DNA of 64,000 nucleotides from HyVt-105 sp049975425 (GCA_049975425.1 JBNGDI010000008.1:1-64000), one strand, 5' to 3'. Positions 1 through 9,021 are shown, counted from the first letter of the stretch. Program-made: numbers and translations. Notes: generated by a model not told the origin, from the letters alone.

Positions 1-97
1 GGCCGGCGCAGATAAAAAGCGCCGCCGCCAGGCGGAGACCGGCCGGGTTTTGAAGGATGGACCACCGGCGATCACGAATGCATCTAACAGAAATCAC

Positions 98-105
98 TAT
101 TTTTG
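98..105 (+). promoter_or_regulatory. Bacteroidota -7 box
   Basis: TATTTTTG matches the TAnnTTTG -7 element and lies 20 bp before the ATG of the polyferredoxin gene at 126. No clear TTTG -33 element is seen at the expected spacing, so this rests on the -7 motif and its position. Confidence 0.4.
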
Positions 106-125
106 ACCGATAAATATTCCAGCCT

Positions 126-1097
126 ATGAAGAAATACTACCTTCCGGCTGCCGTTTTCCTTTCCACCTTTATCATGCTGAGCATTGTGAAAAGGATGGTC
201 ACCCCTTCCGTTCTGATTCTGGAAAGGTTCTTCCCGAATTACGGAGGATGGGTTGAAATTCCTTTCATCTCATTATACGGAAGTGTGGTGGCACGGGGGA
301 TGAGTGACCCGGTAAAAGCCCCCCGCTGGAGAAAGATCACATGGACCCTGTTTTCAGCACTATTTTTCGCCCGGTTATTCCTGGGACTGTTTGTATCGGA
401 TATCTTTCTGATGACCGGGAAACTGCATCTGCCAATACCCGCCATGATCCTTGCCGGACCTGTGTACAGGTGGGAAATCGGGTTTATGACATGGCTTTTC
501 ATCAGCACCATCATCCTGAGTGGACCCGCCTGGTGCAGCCACCTGTGTTATCTGGGGGCACTGGACTATCTGAGCGCCGGGCGCCGGAAAAAACCCCTGA
601 CCCTGAAAAAGCTCTGGAAATACAAATATACCCTGCTGTTACTAACCATGGCAGGAGCCCTGGTATTCAGGCTGATCAATCTGACTTCTCTTTATGCCAC
701 CCTCGGAGGGGTTCTTTTCGGAACAATCGGATTGGGAATCATTATTTTCATCTCCTCAAACAGGGGAAGCATGATCCATTGTACGGCATATTGTCCGATA
801 GGAACCCTGGTAAGTTTCGGGAAAAAGATATCTGCCTTCGGCATGCGGATCACTTCTTCATGCACCCTCTGCATGGCATGCATCAGCGCCTGCCGGTACC
901 AGGCTCTTCAAATACAGGATATTCGTTCGGGGAAACCCGGAAAAACCTGTACTTATTGCGGAGATTGTTTAAAGGTATGCCCTCACCATGCCATTCAATA
1001 TACCTTCCCGGCAATGTCGCCGGAAGCAGCAAGAAACACCTGGTTGTTTATCACTGTCTCCCTGCACACAATTTTCCTGGCACTGGGAAGAATATAA
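126..1097 (+). CDS. Membrane-bound polyferredoxin, NapH/YccM-like 4Fe-4S protein
   Basis: A 323-residue membrane iron-sulfur protein. The first 230 residues carry about five hydrophobic segments and two short cysteine motifs, WCSHLC near residue 136 and CTAYCPIG near 218, of the Fer4_5 type found in NapH, YccM and related electron-transfer proteins. Two ferredoxin-like clusters follow, CxxCxxCxxxC at about 246 and CxxCxxCxxxCP at about 275. A last hydrophobic segment ends the protein. The family passes electrons between the quinone pool or ferredoxin and a partner oxidoreductase. No partner gene is visible: upstream sequence is cut off by the window edge and the next gene is convergent. Electron-transfer role is well supported; the donor and acceptor are unknown. 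Confidence 0.75.
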   Translation: MKKYYLPAAVFLSTFIMLSIVKRMVTPSVLILERFFPNYGGWVEIPFISLYGSVVARGMSDPVKAPRWRKITWTLFSALFFARLFLGLFVSDIFLMTGKLHLPIPAMILAGPVYRWEIGFMTWLFISTIILSGPAWCSHLCYLGALDYLSAGRRKKPLTLKKLWKYKYTLLLLTMAGALVFRLINLTSLYATLGGVLFGTIGLGIIIFISSNRGSMIHCTAYCPIGTLVSFGKKISAFGMRITSSCTLCMACISACRYQALQIQDIRSGKPGKTCTYCGDCLKVCPHHAIQYTFPAMSPEAARNTWLFITVSLHTIFLALGRI

Positions 1098-1141
1098 ACT
1101 GAACCAACCGGAAAGAATTCAGAAACGTTTCATAGTCCGGT

Positions 1142-2962
1142 CTACTTGATCTGCAGTTCATGAAGCTTCCTGTATATCCCATCCTTTCCGATCAGGTCAC
1201 GGTGTGATCCCTTCTCCACTATCCTTCCTTCTTCAAGCACAACAATCTCATCAGCATTTTTTATGGTGGAAAGCCGGTGGGCTATCACGATGGATGTCCG
1301 GTTTTTCATCAGGTTCACAATGGCATCCTGCACCAGTCGTTCCGATTCGGTATCCAGGGCGGAAGTGGCCTCGTCTAGGATCAGTATGGGGGGATTGCTG
1401 AGCACCGCCCGGGCAATGCTGATCCTTTGCTGCTGACCGCCGGAGAGTTTCGATCCGCCCTCCCCCACATTCGTAAAATACCCCATGGGAGATTCCATAA
1501 TAAAATCATGGGCATTGGCCACTTTAGCCGCGGCGATCACATCTTCTTCCGTAGCGTTATCCACACCGAATGCAATGTTATTATAGAAAGTATCATTGAA
1601 CAGGATCGATTGCTGGCTGACAATGCCCATCATCCGCCTCAGATCTTCTATCCGGTAGTCAGGCAGAGGGATACCATCGATGAGCACGGCACCTTCCTGC
1701 GGATCGATAAAACGCGGAATCAGGTCGACCAGGGTGGTTTTGCCTGCTCCCGATCTTCCGACCAGGGCCACGGTTGTCCCTTTGGCAATGGTAAGATCAA
1801 TATGCCGCAATACCCAGTCGCTGTCGTATCTGAAGCTGACATCGCTGAATTCGATAGCCGAGCGGAAGGTTTGTATCCTTCTGGCGTCGGGTTTATTGAA
1901 GATGGTCACCGGGGCATCCAGCACCTGGTCGATCCTTTCGGCGGAAGCCAGGCCCTTTTGCAGGTTGAAATAAGCGGTTGAAATGGACTTGGCAGGAGTT
2001 ATGATCTGGGAAAAGACCACCAGATAGGCAATGAAGGCTTCCGAATTCAGCCCCCCGGCACCCTTAAGCACCAGAGTCCCCCCGTACCACATGAGAATCA
2101 TCAGAACGAGAGTGGCAAGAAATTCACTGGCCGGGCTTGCCAGGTAGCGCCTTCTGTGCACCTTGTTCATGATCCGGGTGTAGAAATTATTCACATTCCG
2201 GAACTTCACCGTCATTTTTTCTTCACCGTTGAATGCTTTGATGATCCTCAGTCCGGATAGGGTTTCTTCGATAATGGAAACGATCATGCCCAGCTTCCTC
2301 TGTCCCCTGAAAGAAGTGGTGCGCAATGATTTCCCCACTTTGCCAATCACCCATCCGCTGAGGGGTAGCAAAACCAGGGCAAACAGTGTGAGCGGTACGC
2401 TGGATGTCATCATGTAGGTCAGGTAGATCAGGATGGTGATCGGGTCCTGGAAAATCATCTCCAACGAGCTGATGATGGATACTTCGATCTCCTGCACATC
2501 GGTGGAGATTCTGGAAATAACGTCTCCTTTCCGGGCATCGGTATAATAACTCATAGGCAGCCGCAGGATCTTGTCGTAGAAAGTATTGCGCATATCCCTT
2601 ACCGCCCCTGTGCGTATGGGTGCCATGAAGTAGTTTGCCAGAAACTTGAACAGGTTTTTCAGAAAGAAAGCCACCACCACAAATAGGCTGACAATCAACA
2701 GGGCATTTTCGCTTCCTTTCCACTCGATCAGCCGGGCGATATTATAATTCAGCACCTGGTGCAGGTAATCGGCCGTAAAAGCAAAACTGCCGGGCCGTAC
2801 AATTCCTGTCAGGTCCTGCTCAAACAGGATTTTCAGGAAAGGCACCACCATGGTGAACGAGAAAAGAGAAAAACAGGCGGACAGCAGGTTAAAAACAACA
2901 TTCAGCACGGCATATCCCCAGTAGGGAATGATATAGCCCAGTATTCGGTTGATCTTCTTCAT
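1142..2962 (-). CDS. ABC exporter, fused permease and ATPase (MsbA-like)
   Basis: A 606-residue half-transporter with a six-helix membrane domain (about residues 1-330) and a C-terminal ATPase domain. The ATPase shows Walker A GRSGAGKTT near residue 400, signature LSGGQQQR near 506, Walker B ILILDEATSALD and the switch histidine in IVIAHRLST. The length and order match homodimeric exporters of the MsbA/lipid flippase type. In the Bacteroidota such proteins may flip lipid A or export drugs or peptides; sequence alone does not choose between these. It lies 17 bp downstream of purB on the same strand and is probably cotranscribed with it. Confidence 0.85.
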   Translation of the reverse strand: MKKINRILGYIIPYWGYAVLNVVFNLLSACFSLFSFTMVVPFLKILFEQDLTGIVRPGSFAFTADYLHQVLNYNIARLIEWKGSENALLIVSLFVVVAFFLKNLFKFLANYFMAPIRTGAVRDMRNTFYDKILRLPMSYYTDARKGDVISRISTDVQEIEVSIISSLEMIFQDPITILIYLTYMMTSSVPLTLFALVLLPLSGWVIGKVGKSLRTTSFRGQRKLGMIVSIIEETLSGLRIIKAFNGEEKMTVKFRNVNNFYTRIMNKVHRRRYLASPASEFLATLVLMILMWYGGTLVLKGAGGLNSEAFIAYLVVFSQIITPAKSISTAYFNLQKGLASAERIDQVLDAPVTIFNKPDARRIQTFRSAIEFSDVSFRYDSDWVLRHIDLTIAKGTTVALVGRSGAGKTTLVDLIPRFIDPQEGAVLIDGIPLPDYRIEDLRRMMGIVSQQSILFNDTFYNNIAFGVDNATEEDVIAAAKVANAHDFIMESPMGYFTNVGEGGSKLSGGQQQRISIARAVLSNPPILILDEATSALDTESERLVQDAIVNLMKNRTSIVIAHRLSTIKNADEIVVLEEGRIVEKGSHRDLIGKDGIYRKLHELQIK

Positions 2963-2979
2963 AAACTATCCTGTGTCGG

Positions 2980-4323
2980 CTAATAACCGGTATAATTCCC
3001 CGGTTCAATACGTTTCAGTTCTGCTTTAACCTCTTCCCGCACATCGAGTGAATCGATGAACCGGTGGATGGTTTCGCGTGTGATACGCCGGTGGGTACGG
3101 GTCAGTTCCTTCAGTTTTTCATATGGGTCGTCATACCCTTCCCTGCGCAATACCGTTTGAATGGCCTCGGCCACCACGCTCCAGTTCCTGTCAAGATCTT
3201 CTCTTACCGCTTCGGCATTCAGCTGCAGCCTGGCCAGTCCTTTGATAGTTGATTCTATCGCTATCAGGGTATGTGCCAGAGGAACACCGATATTCCTCAG
3301 CACCGTGGAATCGGTCAGATCACGCTGCAACCTTGACACCGGAAGCTTGGCTGAAAGAAAGGCAAAAACGGCATTGGCCATTCCCAGATTCCCTTCGGAA
3401 TTTTCAAAATCAATGGGATTGACTTTGTGGGGCATGGTAGAAGACCCCACTTCTCCCTTTTTGATCTTCTGCCTGAAATAATCCATGGAAATATATGACC
3501 ACATGTCCCGGTCCAGATCAATCATTACCGTATTGATCCTTTTCAGAGCATCGCACAGAGCGGCCAGATGGTCGTAATGATCAATCTGGGTAGTGGTCTG
3601 GGAACGCTGAAGCCCCATAACATCATTGACCAGCCGGTTTGCAAATTCCACCCAGTTTACCGACGGATAGGCTGCCCTGTGGGCATTGAAGTTGCCGGTA
3701 GCTCCTCCGAACTTTGCTGAGAAAGGCACCTGGTCGAGCAAATCCACCTGTTTTTCCAGTCGTTCAACAAATACTTGTATCTCTTTTCCCAGCCTGGTTG
3801 GGGAGGCAGGCTGACCATGGGTACGTGCCAGCATGGCCACTCCGGCATATTTATCGGCCAGGTTGCGAAGCCGGTCGATCAGTTTCCGCAGCGCCGGGCG
3901 GTATACTTCCTGCATGGCTTCTTTCAGGGAAAGGGGAATTGCCGTATTGTTCACATCCTGAGATGTCAGGCCGAAGTGCACAAACCCCGTGGCCTGTTCC
4001 ATTCCTGCTTCTTTCAATTTCTCCCTGAGAAAATATTCCACTGCCTTTACATCGTGATTGGTGTTTTTCTCGATTTCCTTGATACGTTCCGCATCCTGTA
4101 GAGAAAACTTCCAGTAAAGGTTTCTCAACTGACTGATTTTCTTTTTGTTAAACCCATCCAGCTGAGGAAGGGGAATGGCTGCCAGGGCGATAAGGTATTC
4201 CACCTCCACCCTGACCCGGTATTTCATCAGGGCATATTCGGAAAAATAAGCGGCCAGGGCAGAGGTTTTCTGCCGGTATCTCCCGTCAACAGGTGAAATG
4301 GCCGTAAGGGGGGAAAGTTTCAT
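2980..4323 (-). CDS. purB: Adenylosuccinate lyase
   Basis: PurB (447 residues from the chosen start) cleaves SAICAR to AICAR and adenylosuccinate to AMP, both with release of fumarate, in cytosolic purine synthesis. The fumarase/aspartase superfamily signature SSTMPHKVNPIDFEN is present near residue 285, with the substrate-binding TSQD and HGQPASPT motifs before it. The open frame extends 20 codons further upstream, but MKLSPLTAISPVDGRY matches the normal PurB N-terminus, so 4323 is preferred. A TAnnTTTG-type -7 box lies 22 bp upstream on the minus strand. The gene is divergent from the NfeD-type protease gene. Confidence 0.95.
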   Translation of the reverse strand: MKLSPLTAISPVDGRYRQKTSALAAYFSEYALMKYRVRVEVEYLIALAAIPLPQLDGFNKKKISQLRNLYWKFSLQDAERIKEIEKNTNHDVKAVEYFLREKLKEAGMEQATGFVHFGLTSQDVNNTAIPLSLKEAMQEVYRPALRKLIDRLRNLADKYAGVAMLARTHGQPASPTRLGKEIQVFVERLEKQVDLLDQVPFSAKFGGATGNFNAHRAAYPSVNWVEFANRLVNDVMGLQRSQTTTQIDHYDHLAALCDALKRINTVMIDLDRDMWSYISMDYFRQKIKKGEVGSSTMPHKVNPIDFENSEGNLGMANAVFAFLSAKLPVSRLQRDLTDSTVLRNIGVPLAHTLIAIESTIKGLARLQLNAEAVREDLDRNWSVVAEAIQTVLRREGYDDPYEKLKELTRTHRRITRETIHRFIDSLDVREEVKAELKRIEPGNYTGY

Positions 4324-4344
4324 GCCAGGGGCTTTTATACCCGG

Positions 4345-4352
4345 CAAAGTTA
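4345..4352 (-). promoter_or_regulatory. Bacteroidota -7 box for purB
   Basis: On the minus strand this reads TAACTTTG, an exact TAnnTTTG match about 22 bp upstream of the purB ATG. No good TTTG -33 element was found 19-21 bp further upstream. Confidence 0.4.
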
Positions 4353-4437
4353 TGAAAATTTGGCACGTTTCACAGGTATTCAAATCCCCTTCCGGAAAAA
4401 AGCACCGAAGAATTCACCACACAACCCCGGAATCATT

Positions 4438-4445
4438 TATCTTTG
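4438..4445 (+). promoter_or_regulatory. Bacteroidota -7 box for NfeD-type protease gene
   Basis: TATCTTTG is an exact TAnnTTTG match 23 bp before the chosen ATG at 4469. Its position supports 4469 over the longer frame that opens at 4298, because transcription would begin downstream of 4445. Confidence 0.45.
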
Positions 4446-4468
4446 TTTCACTAACACAGAAACATCCC

Positions 4469-5911
4469 ATGCACAAGCTACTGACGACCGCATTATTACT
4501 GTTGTTGCCGCTCCTGCCAGTGACATCGCAGGACACCACCCTGATGCGCACGGAAAATACCGACACGTCCCGGACGGTTATATACCTTTTTGAGATCATG
4601 GAAGAGATTGCAGCCCCAGCATGGAGAACCACCCAGCGCAGTTTTGAAGAGGCTGTCAGCGCAGGGGCTGATTATATTCTGATTGAACTGAACACTTACG
4701 GAGGAGCCGTGGAGGCTGCTGACTCCATCCGTACGAAGATACTGAACAGCCCTGTACCGGTCATGGTGTTCATCAATAACCAGGCAGCCTCAGCCGGGGC
4801 CCTGATCGCCATTGCCTGTGACAGCATTTACATGAGGCAGGGGTCCAGTATAGGTGCAGCCACGGTGGTTGATGCAACCGGTACAGCCGCTCCCGACAAA
4901 TACCAGTCGTTCATGCGTTCGGTCATGAGGGCCACAGCCGAAGCTCACGGAAAAGATACGTTGGTCAGGGACGGCGACACCCTGCACACATGGCACAGGG
5001 ATCCGGGAATTGCCGAAGCCATGGTCGATCCGCGGATCGTTATCCCGGGAGTTGTAGATACGGGTCAGGTGCTGACGTTCACGGTTCATGAAGCCATTGC
5101 CCACGGATATTGCGAAGGACAGGCCGAAAACATACCGGAAGTGCTGGAAAAAGCAGGCATTAAAAATTACGTTATTCTGCAATACAAGAAAACCACCCTT
5201 GACCACATCATCGGGTTTCTGATCAGTCCGTTGATCAGCGGTCTTCTGATTATGATCATCATCGGGGGCATTTATTTCGAGCTGCAATCACCGGGAGTGG
5301 GCTTTCCCCTGGGAGCAGCCATAGCAGCCGCCATCCTGTATTTTGCACCGCTCTACCTCGAAGGCCTGGCCCAGAACTGGGAACTGGTGATCTTCATTGC
5401 CGGAATCATTTTACTGGCGGTGGAAATTTTTGCCATACCCGGATTCGGTATTGCTGGCGTTAGCGGCATTATTTTCGTGGTGGTGGGACTTACCATGAGC
5501 CTGGTTGACAACATAGTCTTTCATTTCGATGCACTGACTGCTTTCAGTGCCCTTCTCCGTGCGCTGGGCACAGTGCTGTTGTCTATGCTGATTGCTTTCT
5601 TTTTGTCGCTGTACATCAGTAAAAAGGTATTCACTTCCCGGAAAATTTTTCTGCACTGGGCCCTTGATTCCGTACAGAACAAGGAAGAGGGCTTTATCGG
5701 TGTGGATAAAACCCATTATTCGGCCATGGTAGGGAAAACCGGTATCGCCTCCACGGTACTCAGGCCTTCGGGCAAAGTCAGCATCGACGATGATATTTAT
5801 GATGCCAAAGCCGAATACGGATATATTGAAAAAGGAACCCCGGTGAAGGTAATCAGGGAAGAAACAGGTCAGTTATATGTTATCGAGATTAAAAAAGAAG
5901 AAACCTCCTGA
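4469..5911 (+). CDS. NfeD-family membrane-bound ClpP-class serine protease
   Basis: A 480-residue protein with a signal peptide, a ClpP/SppA-like serine protease domain (about residues 35-240), four to five membrane helices (about 255-400) and a C-terminal NfeD OB-fold domain. The likely catalytic serine is in NNQAASAGALIA and the lysine in TAAPDKYQSF, forming a Ser/Lys dyad as in the STOPP/NfeD proteases. These proteins are linked to stomatin homologues and membrane quality control, but no stomatin gene is adjacent here. The start at 4469 gives a good signal sequence (MHKLLTTALLLLLPLLP) and follows a -7 box. The acetyltransferase gene follows 10 bp later. Confidence 0.85.
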   Translation: MHKLLTTALLLLLPLLPVTSQDTTLMRTENTDTSRTVIYLFEIMEEIAAPAWRTTQRSFEEAVSAGADYILIELNTYGGAVEAADSIRTKILNSPVPVMVFINNQAASAGALIAIACDSIYMRQGSSIGAATVVDATGTAAPDKYQSFMRSVMRATAEAHGKDTLVRDGDTLHTWHRDPGIAEAMVDPRIVIPGVVDTGQVLTFTVHEAIAHGYCEGQAENIPEVLEKAGIKNYVILQYKKTTLDHIIGFLISPLISGLLIMIIIGGIYFELQSPGVGFPLGAAIAAAILYFAPLYLEGLAQNWELVIFIAGIILLAVEIFAIPGFGIAGVSGIIFVVVGLTMSLVDNIVFHFDALTAFSALLRALGTVLLSMLIAFFLSLYISKKVFTSRKIFLHWALDSVQNKEEGFIGVDKTHYSAMVGKTGIASTVLRPSGKVSIDDDIYDAKAEYGYIEKGTPVKVIREETGQLYVIEIKKEETS

Positions 5912-5921
5912 GCAATCCATC

Positions 5922-6335
5922 ATGATCAGGGATTATCTCCAGGAAGATTATCCCCAGATCATCGAACTCTGGAAACTCACGGGAATGGGTGACGAACGAA
6001 GAGGCGACGACCAACAGGTAATTGAAAGAAGTCTGGAACTGGGCGGCCGCCTGCTGGTGATGATCGGGCTGCCTGGAAAAGAGATCATCGGCACCTCATG
6101 GATCACATTCGACGGCCGAAGGCTGCACCTCCATCATTTCGGTATTCACCCGGATTATCAGGGAAAGGGGCTTTCACACCGGCTTACCGAAGCTTCGATT
6201 GCTTTTGCCCGAGAAAAGAAAACACAAATCAAGCTGGAGGTACACAGAGATAACCGGAAAGCCGTATCTCTGTATAAAAAGCATGGTTTCAAATACCTGG
6301 GCGATTATGATGTATACATTATCAGGGATCCATAA
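5922..6335 (+). CDS. GNAT-family N-acetyltransferase
   Basis: A 137-residue single-domain GNAT protein. The acetyl-CoA-binding motif A is visible in FGIHPDYQGKGLSHRL, and the C-terminal VHRDNRKAVSLYKKHGF is the usual motif B with the Asn-Ala-Leu/Tyr pattern. The start at 5922 (MIRDYLQED) gives the classic GNAT N-terminus; the open frame extends 15 codons earlier into the upstream gene. It is probably cotranscribed with the NfeD-type gene 10 bp upstream. The substrate cannot be told; protein N-terminal or small-molecule amine acetylation are both possible. Confidence 0.8.
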   Translation: MIRDYLQEDYPQIIELWKLTGMGDERRGDDQQVIERSLELGGRLLVMIGLPGKEIIGTSWITFDGRRLHLHHFGIHPDYQGKGLSHRLTEASIAFAREKKTQIKLEVHRDNRKAVSLYKKHGFKYLGDYDVYIIRDP

Positions 6336-6420
6336 ATACATCTACTTCCGCAGGCATCCGTTCCGGTCCTTTTAACAAAATTTAAGAACCGCTTTCCTTT
6401 TATATCCATTTTTTATTGAC

Positions 6421-6428
6421 TATTTTTG
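6421..6428 (+). promoter_or_regulatory. Bacteroidota -7 box
   Basis: TATTTTTG matches TAnnTTTG, 38 bp upstream of the ATG of the small HTH gene. A weak T-rich stretch lies at the -33 distance. Confidence 0.4.
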
Positions 6429-6466
6429 ATGGTCGCACCCTTTTTTATCCATATCTATTAATTCAT

Positions 6467-6715
6467 ATGATGAAGACTATTACTTTCAATGAACTGAGGA
6501 GGATCAAAGACAGTTTGCCCGACGGCAGCATGCAAAAAATTGCCGACAAGCTGAATCTGGATGTGGAAACGGTTCGGAATTACTTCGGAGGCACCAATTA
6601 TGAAAAGGGACAGACAGTGGGAATGCACCTGGAACAAGGACCCGACGGGGGAATTGTTTCATTAGACGATACCACCATATTGAATCTGGCCAGGGAACTT
6701 GCCTCCAATCACTGA
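6467..6715 (+). CDS. Small helix-turn-helix DNA-binding protein
   Basis: An 82-residue protein with a helix-turn-helix-like segment, SMQKIADKLNLDVETVRNYFGG, over residues 19-40 (a second possible ATG lies one codon in). The family is recognisable from other Bacteroidales as a short DNA-binding protein of unknown role; the second half contains the conserved GPDGGIV and DDTTILNLA segments. It has its own -7 box and a strong terminator directly after it, so it is probably a single-gene transcript. Function is not known; a nucleoid-associated or local regulatory role is inference only. Confidence 0.65.
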   Translation: MMKTITFNELRRIKDSLPDGSMQKIADKLNLDVETVRNYFGGTNYEKGQTVGMHLEQGPDGGIVSLDDTTILNLARELASNH

Positions 6716-6736
6716 TTCAGGGTAAAAAGCTGTCAG

Positions 6737-6773
6737 AAAAGCAAAAAAGGATTCCTTTTTTGCTTTTTTTTTT
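6737..6773 (+). terminator. Rho-independent terminator
   Basis: A 14-bp stem (6737-6750 with 6754-6767) closed by the three-base loop at 6751-6753 is followed by an unbroken T run to 6773. It begins 21 bp after the stop codon of the small HTH gene and ends 7 bp before the next start codon. Confidence 0.85.
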
Positions 6774-6780
6774 CAGAACC

Positions 6781-7602
6781 ATGAGCAGGAATACAACCTC
6801 AACGAACCCCGACGAGACTCGGGCAAGAGAGATCTACCTGTATGTCGGCACATTATTCCGTAACATGCACCTTCCTTCGCATGACGAAACCCACCACGCG
6901 AGGGTATGGAAAAACTCCGAAACACTTCTAAAAGCCTTTGAAGTACAGGGATATACATTCGACCGGATGTTTACAGAAAACCTGATGCTGGCCTCCTTTT
7001 TTCACGATACGGGAATGATCAGGGAGACCGGGCCGTCGCACGGATCCTTCTCCCGGCTTTTTCTAACCGAATACCTGGAACAGTCGGCACCCGATCTTTC
7101 CATCTACCGGCCCGCCCTGGCTGCCGTGGAAAAGCACGATGACAAGTCTTACCAGGATGAAGGAGATGAACTGATCCGTATTCTCGGCATGGCCGATGAT
7201 ATGGATGCCATGGGAAGGATCGGGATCATCAGGTACCTGGAAATATACCTGATGAGAGGAATTTCTCCCGGCCGGATTCCCGGCAAGGTACTGACAAACC
7301 TTGAAACCAGGTTTGCCCATATGAAAAAGTATTTTCCTCACGATCAAACACTGTGGAATACCCAGAAGGTGAAATACGAGCTGACCTGCAGCTTTTTCCG
7401 ATCTGCCGGAAAAGTTTCAGGAAACCGGTACAGGCAAGCGAACTATCTGAAAGTGGTCGATCTTGTAAAGAGTCGTTTGATCGGGAAGAAGGAATCATAT
7501 AAACGCCTGTGCCATCATGTACTGAAAAATCCTTTCGACGATGATATCGTGGTATTTTTCAGGGGATTCCTTGAAGAAATGCAGGCATACAACCAGCCGT
7601 GA
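6781..7602 (+). CDS. HD-domain protein (putative metal-dependent phosphohydrolase)
   Basis: A 273-residue soluble protein. HDETHHARVW near residue 38 and FFHDTGM near 78 supply the H...HD metal ligands of the HD superfamily, with a later aspartate in GMADDMDAMG as the probable fourth ligand. HD proteins hydrolyse phosphate esters, including nucleotides and cyclic dinucleotides, but nothing here points to a specific substrate. The start at 6781 is chosen because the earlier in-frame ATG at 6760 lies inside the terminator hairpin. No separate promoter is evident. The gene ends 35 bp before the stop of the convergent FAH-family gene. Confidence 0.65.
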   Translation: MSRNTTSTNPDETRAREIYLYVGTLFRNMHLPSHDETHHARVWKNSETLLKAFEVQGYTFDRMFTENLMLASFFHDTGMIRETGPSHGSFSRLFLTEYLEQSAPDLSIYRPALAAVEKHDDKSYQDEGDELIRILGMADDMDAMGRIGIIRYLEIYLMRGISPGRIPGKVLTNLETRFAHMKKYFPHDQTLWNTQKVKYELTCSFFRSAGKVSGNRYRQANYLKVVDLVKSRLIGKKESYKRLCHHVLKNPFDDDIVVFFRGFLEEMQAYNQP

Positions 7603-7637
7603 AATCAGGGGTAAAGGTTTCTCAGGAAACAGGGTCT

Positions 7638-8246
7638 TTACCTGACAAAAAAATCCAGCAGCTTTTCCCCTTCCAGATAAGCTTCCAGCCGGTCGTTCTT
7701 TTCCACAGGACCTACTCCCGCCGGGGTTCCTGTAAAAAGCAGATCGCCTGTACGGAGGGTCATGAACTTCGAAACATAGGCAATGAGCTCGTCCACCGGG
7801 AAAATCATGTGGGCGGTGTTCCCTTCCTGAACCGTTCTGCCGTTTATATCCAGTCGGAAAAGAAGGTTTTGCAGCCCCCGGGAAGGAATGCTGCGGAAAG
7901 GACCGACCGCTGCCGAACCGTCAAAAGCTTTGGCAATTTCCCATGGCAGGCCATTTTTTCTGCATTCATTTTGCAGATCACGGGCGGTAAAATCGATTCC
8001 CAGTGTAACGGCATCGTAGTAACGGGAAGCGAATTTCGGGGCAATGTTTTTCCCCAGTCGTTTGATCCTCACCACCAGCTCGGCCTCAAAGTGGATACTA
8101 CCCATGAAATCGGGAAGGTAGAAAGGTTTGTTATGAATCAGAATGGCGGAATCGGGCTTGAGAAAGAAAATGGGCTTTTCGGGAAGCGGGTTGTTCAATT
8201 CACGGGCATGATCGGCGTAGTTCCTCCCAATACAGATAATTTTCAT
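7638..8246 (-). CDS. Fumarylacetoacetate hydrolase family protein
   Basis: A 202-residue FAH-domain protein, the short form typical of YcgM-like acylpyruvases or oxaloacetate tautomerases. Metal-binding residues are visible in HFEAELVVRI (Glu pair) and in GIDFTARDLQ (Asp). The C-terminal TGDLLFTGTPAGVGPV segment is the family signature. The start at 8246 gives MKIICIGRNYADH, the usual N-terminus; the longer frame would overlap the exonuclease gene. It is the last gene of a dnaN-exonuclease-FAH run on the minus strand, 7 bp after the exonuclease stop. Confidence 0.85.
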   Translation of the reverse strand: MKIICIGRNYADHARELNNPLPEKPIFFLKPDSAILIHNKPFYLPDFMGSIHFEAELVVRIKRLGKNIAPKFASRYYDAVTLGIDFTARDLQNECRKNGLPWEIAKAFDGSAAVGPFRSIPSRGLQNLLFRLDINGRTVQEGNTAHMIFPVDELIAYVSKFMTLRTGDLLFTGTPAGVGPVEKNDRLEAYLEGEKLLDFFVR

Positions 8247-8253
8247 AGCGACC

Positions 8254-9021
8254 CTATTTCTGGAAGGCACGAAGCTTGATCTCGGTAAGCACTTTCTTGG
8301 TATACAGGGGGAATTCGCCGTTCATCATCCAGGCGTAATAACTGGGTTCTTCCCTCAGAACCTTTTCCACCGGTTTTCCCTTGTGTTTCCCGAAATTAAA
8401 CACTTCCGTTCCATTTTCGTCGTATATGATGCGGCCGGCAAAATCGGCATGATGGTTATGAAACGAGAAGGAAGAAAGAAATTCCACATCGTTTTTCAGT
8501 TCATCGTACCGTTCAAGCTGGGCTTCCAGAATTTCATGGGTAGCCTTTACATCGGCTTCTGCCGTATGGGCTCCTTCAAGCAACTTATTACAGTAAAATT
8601 TATAGGCGGCAGTCAGGGTTCGCTGTTCCATTTTGTGGAAAATATTCTGCACATCCACAATCCGGCAGCGTTTCAAGTCCACCTCAACATTTACCCTTAA
8701 AAATTCCTCCGCCAGCAGGGGCACATCGAACCTTCCGGCATTGTATCCTGCCAGGTCGCATCCTTCCAGCATGCGAGCAATATTGCGGGCAACCTGGGCA
8801 AAGGTAGGGGCAAATGCCACATCGTCATCGGATATGCCGTGTACGGCCGTTGATTCAGGAGGGATCGGCATTTCGGGGTTCACACGCAGGGTAACGGAAT
8901 CTTTTTTTCCTCCGGGATCGATGCGAAGAATGGAAATCTCGACAATCCTGTCGGTGGCAATGTTGATTCCCGTTGTTTCAAGATCAATGAAAGCAATGGG
9001 TTTTTTAAGTTGAAGCTCCAT
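8254..9021 (-). CDS. DnaQ-like 3'-5' exonuclease
   Basis: A 255-residue exonuclease of the RNase T/DNA polymerase III epsilon family. Exo I is AFIDLETTGI (Asp, Glu), Exo II is AGYNAGRFDVPLL, and Exo III is HTAEADVKAT, giving a DEDDh active site. The C-terminal third carries a segment with FGKHKGKPVEKV and SYYAWMM that resembles the small quorum-sensing-regulated domain often attached to these Bacteroidota exonucleases. It is encoded directly downstream of dnaN (47 bp), suggesting a role in replication proofreading or repair. Whether it is the replicative proofreader is inference. Confidence 0.85.
   Translation of the reverse strand: MELQLKKPIAFIDLETTGINIATDRIVEISILRIDPGGKKDSVTLRVNPEMPIPPESTAVHGISDDDVAFAPTFAQVARNIARMLEGCDLAGYNAGRFDVPLLAEEFLRVNVEVDLKRCRIVDVQNIFHKMEQRTLTAAYKFYCNKLLEGAHTAEADVKATHEILEAQLERYDELKNDVEFLSSFSFHNHHADFAGRIIYDENGTEVFNFGKHKGKPVEKVLREEPSYYAWMMNGEFPLYTKKVLTEIKLRAFQK

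Noticed and set aside
1..107. A short open frame running in from the window start and ending at 107
   Set aside because: It encodes about 35 residues rich in Lys and Arg without a recognisable motif. It could be the end of a gene outside the window, but nothing supports that.
7599..8279. A 226-codon plus-strand open frame
   Set aside because: It is the mirror of the FAH-family gene, which has all family motifs on the minus strand.
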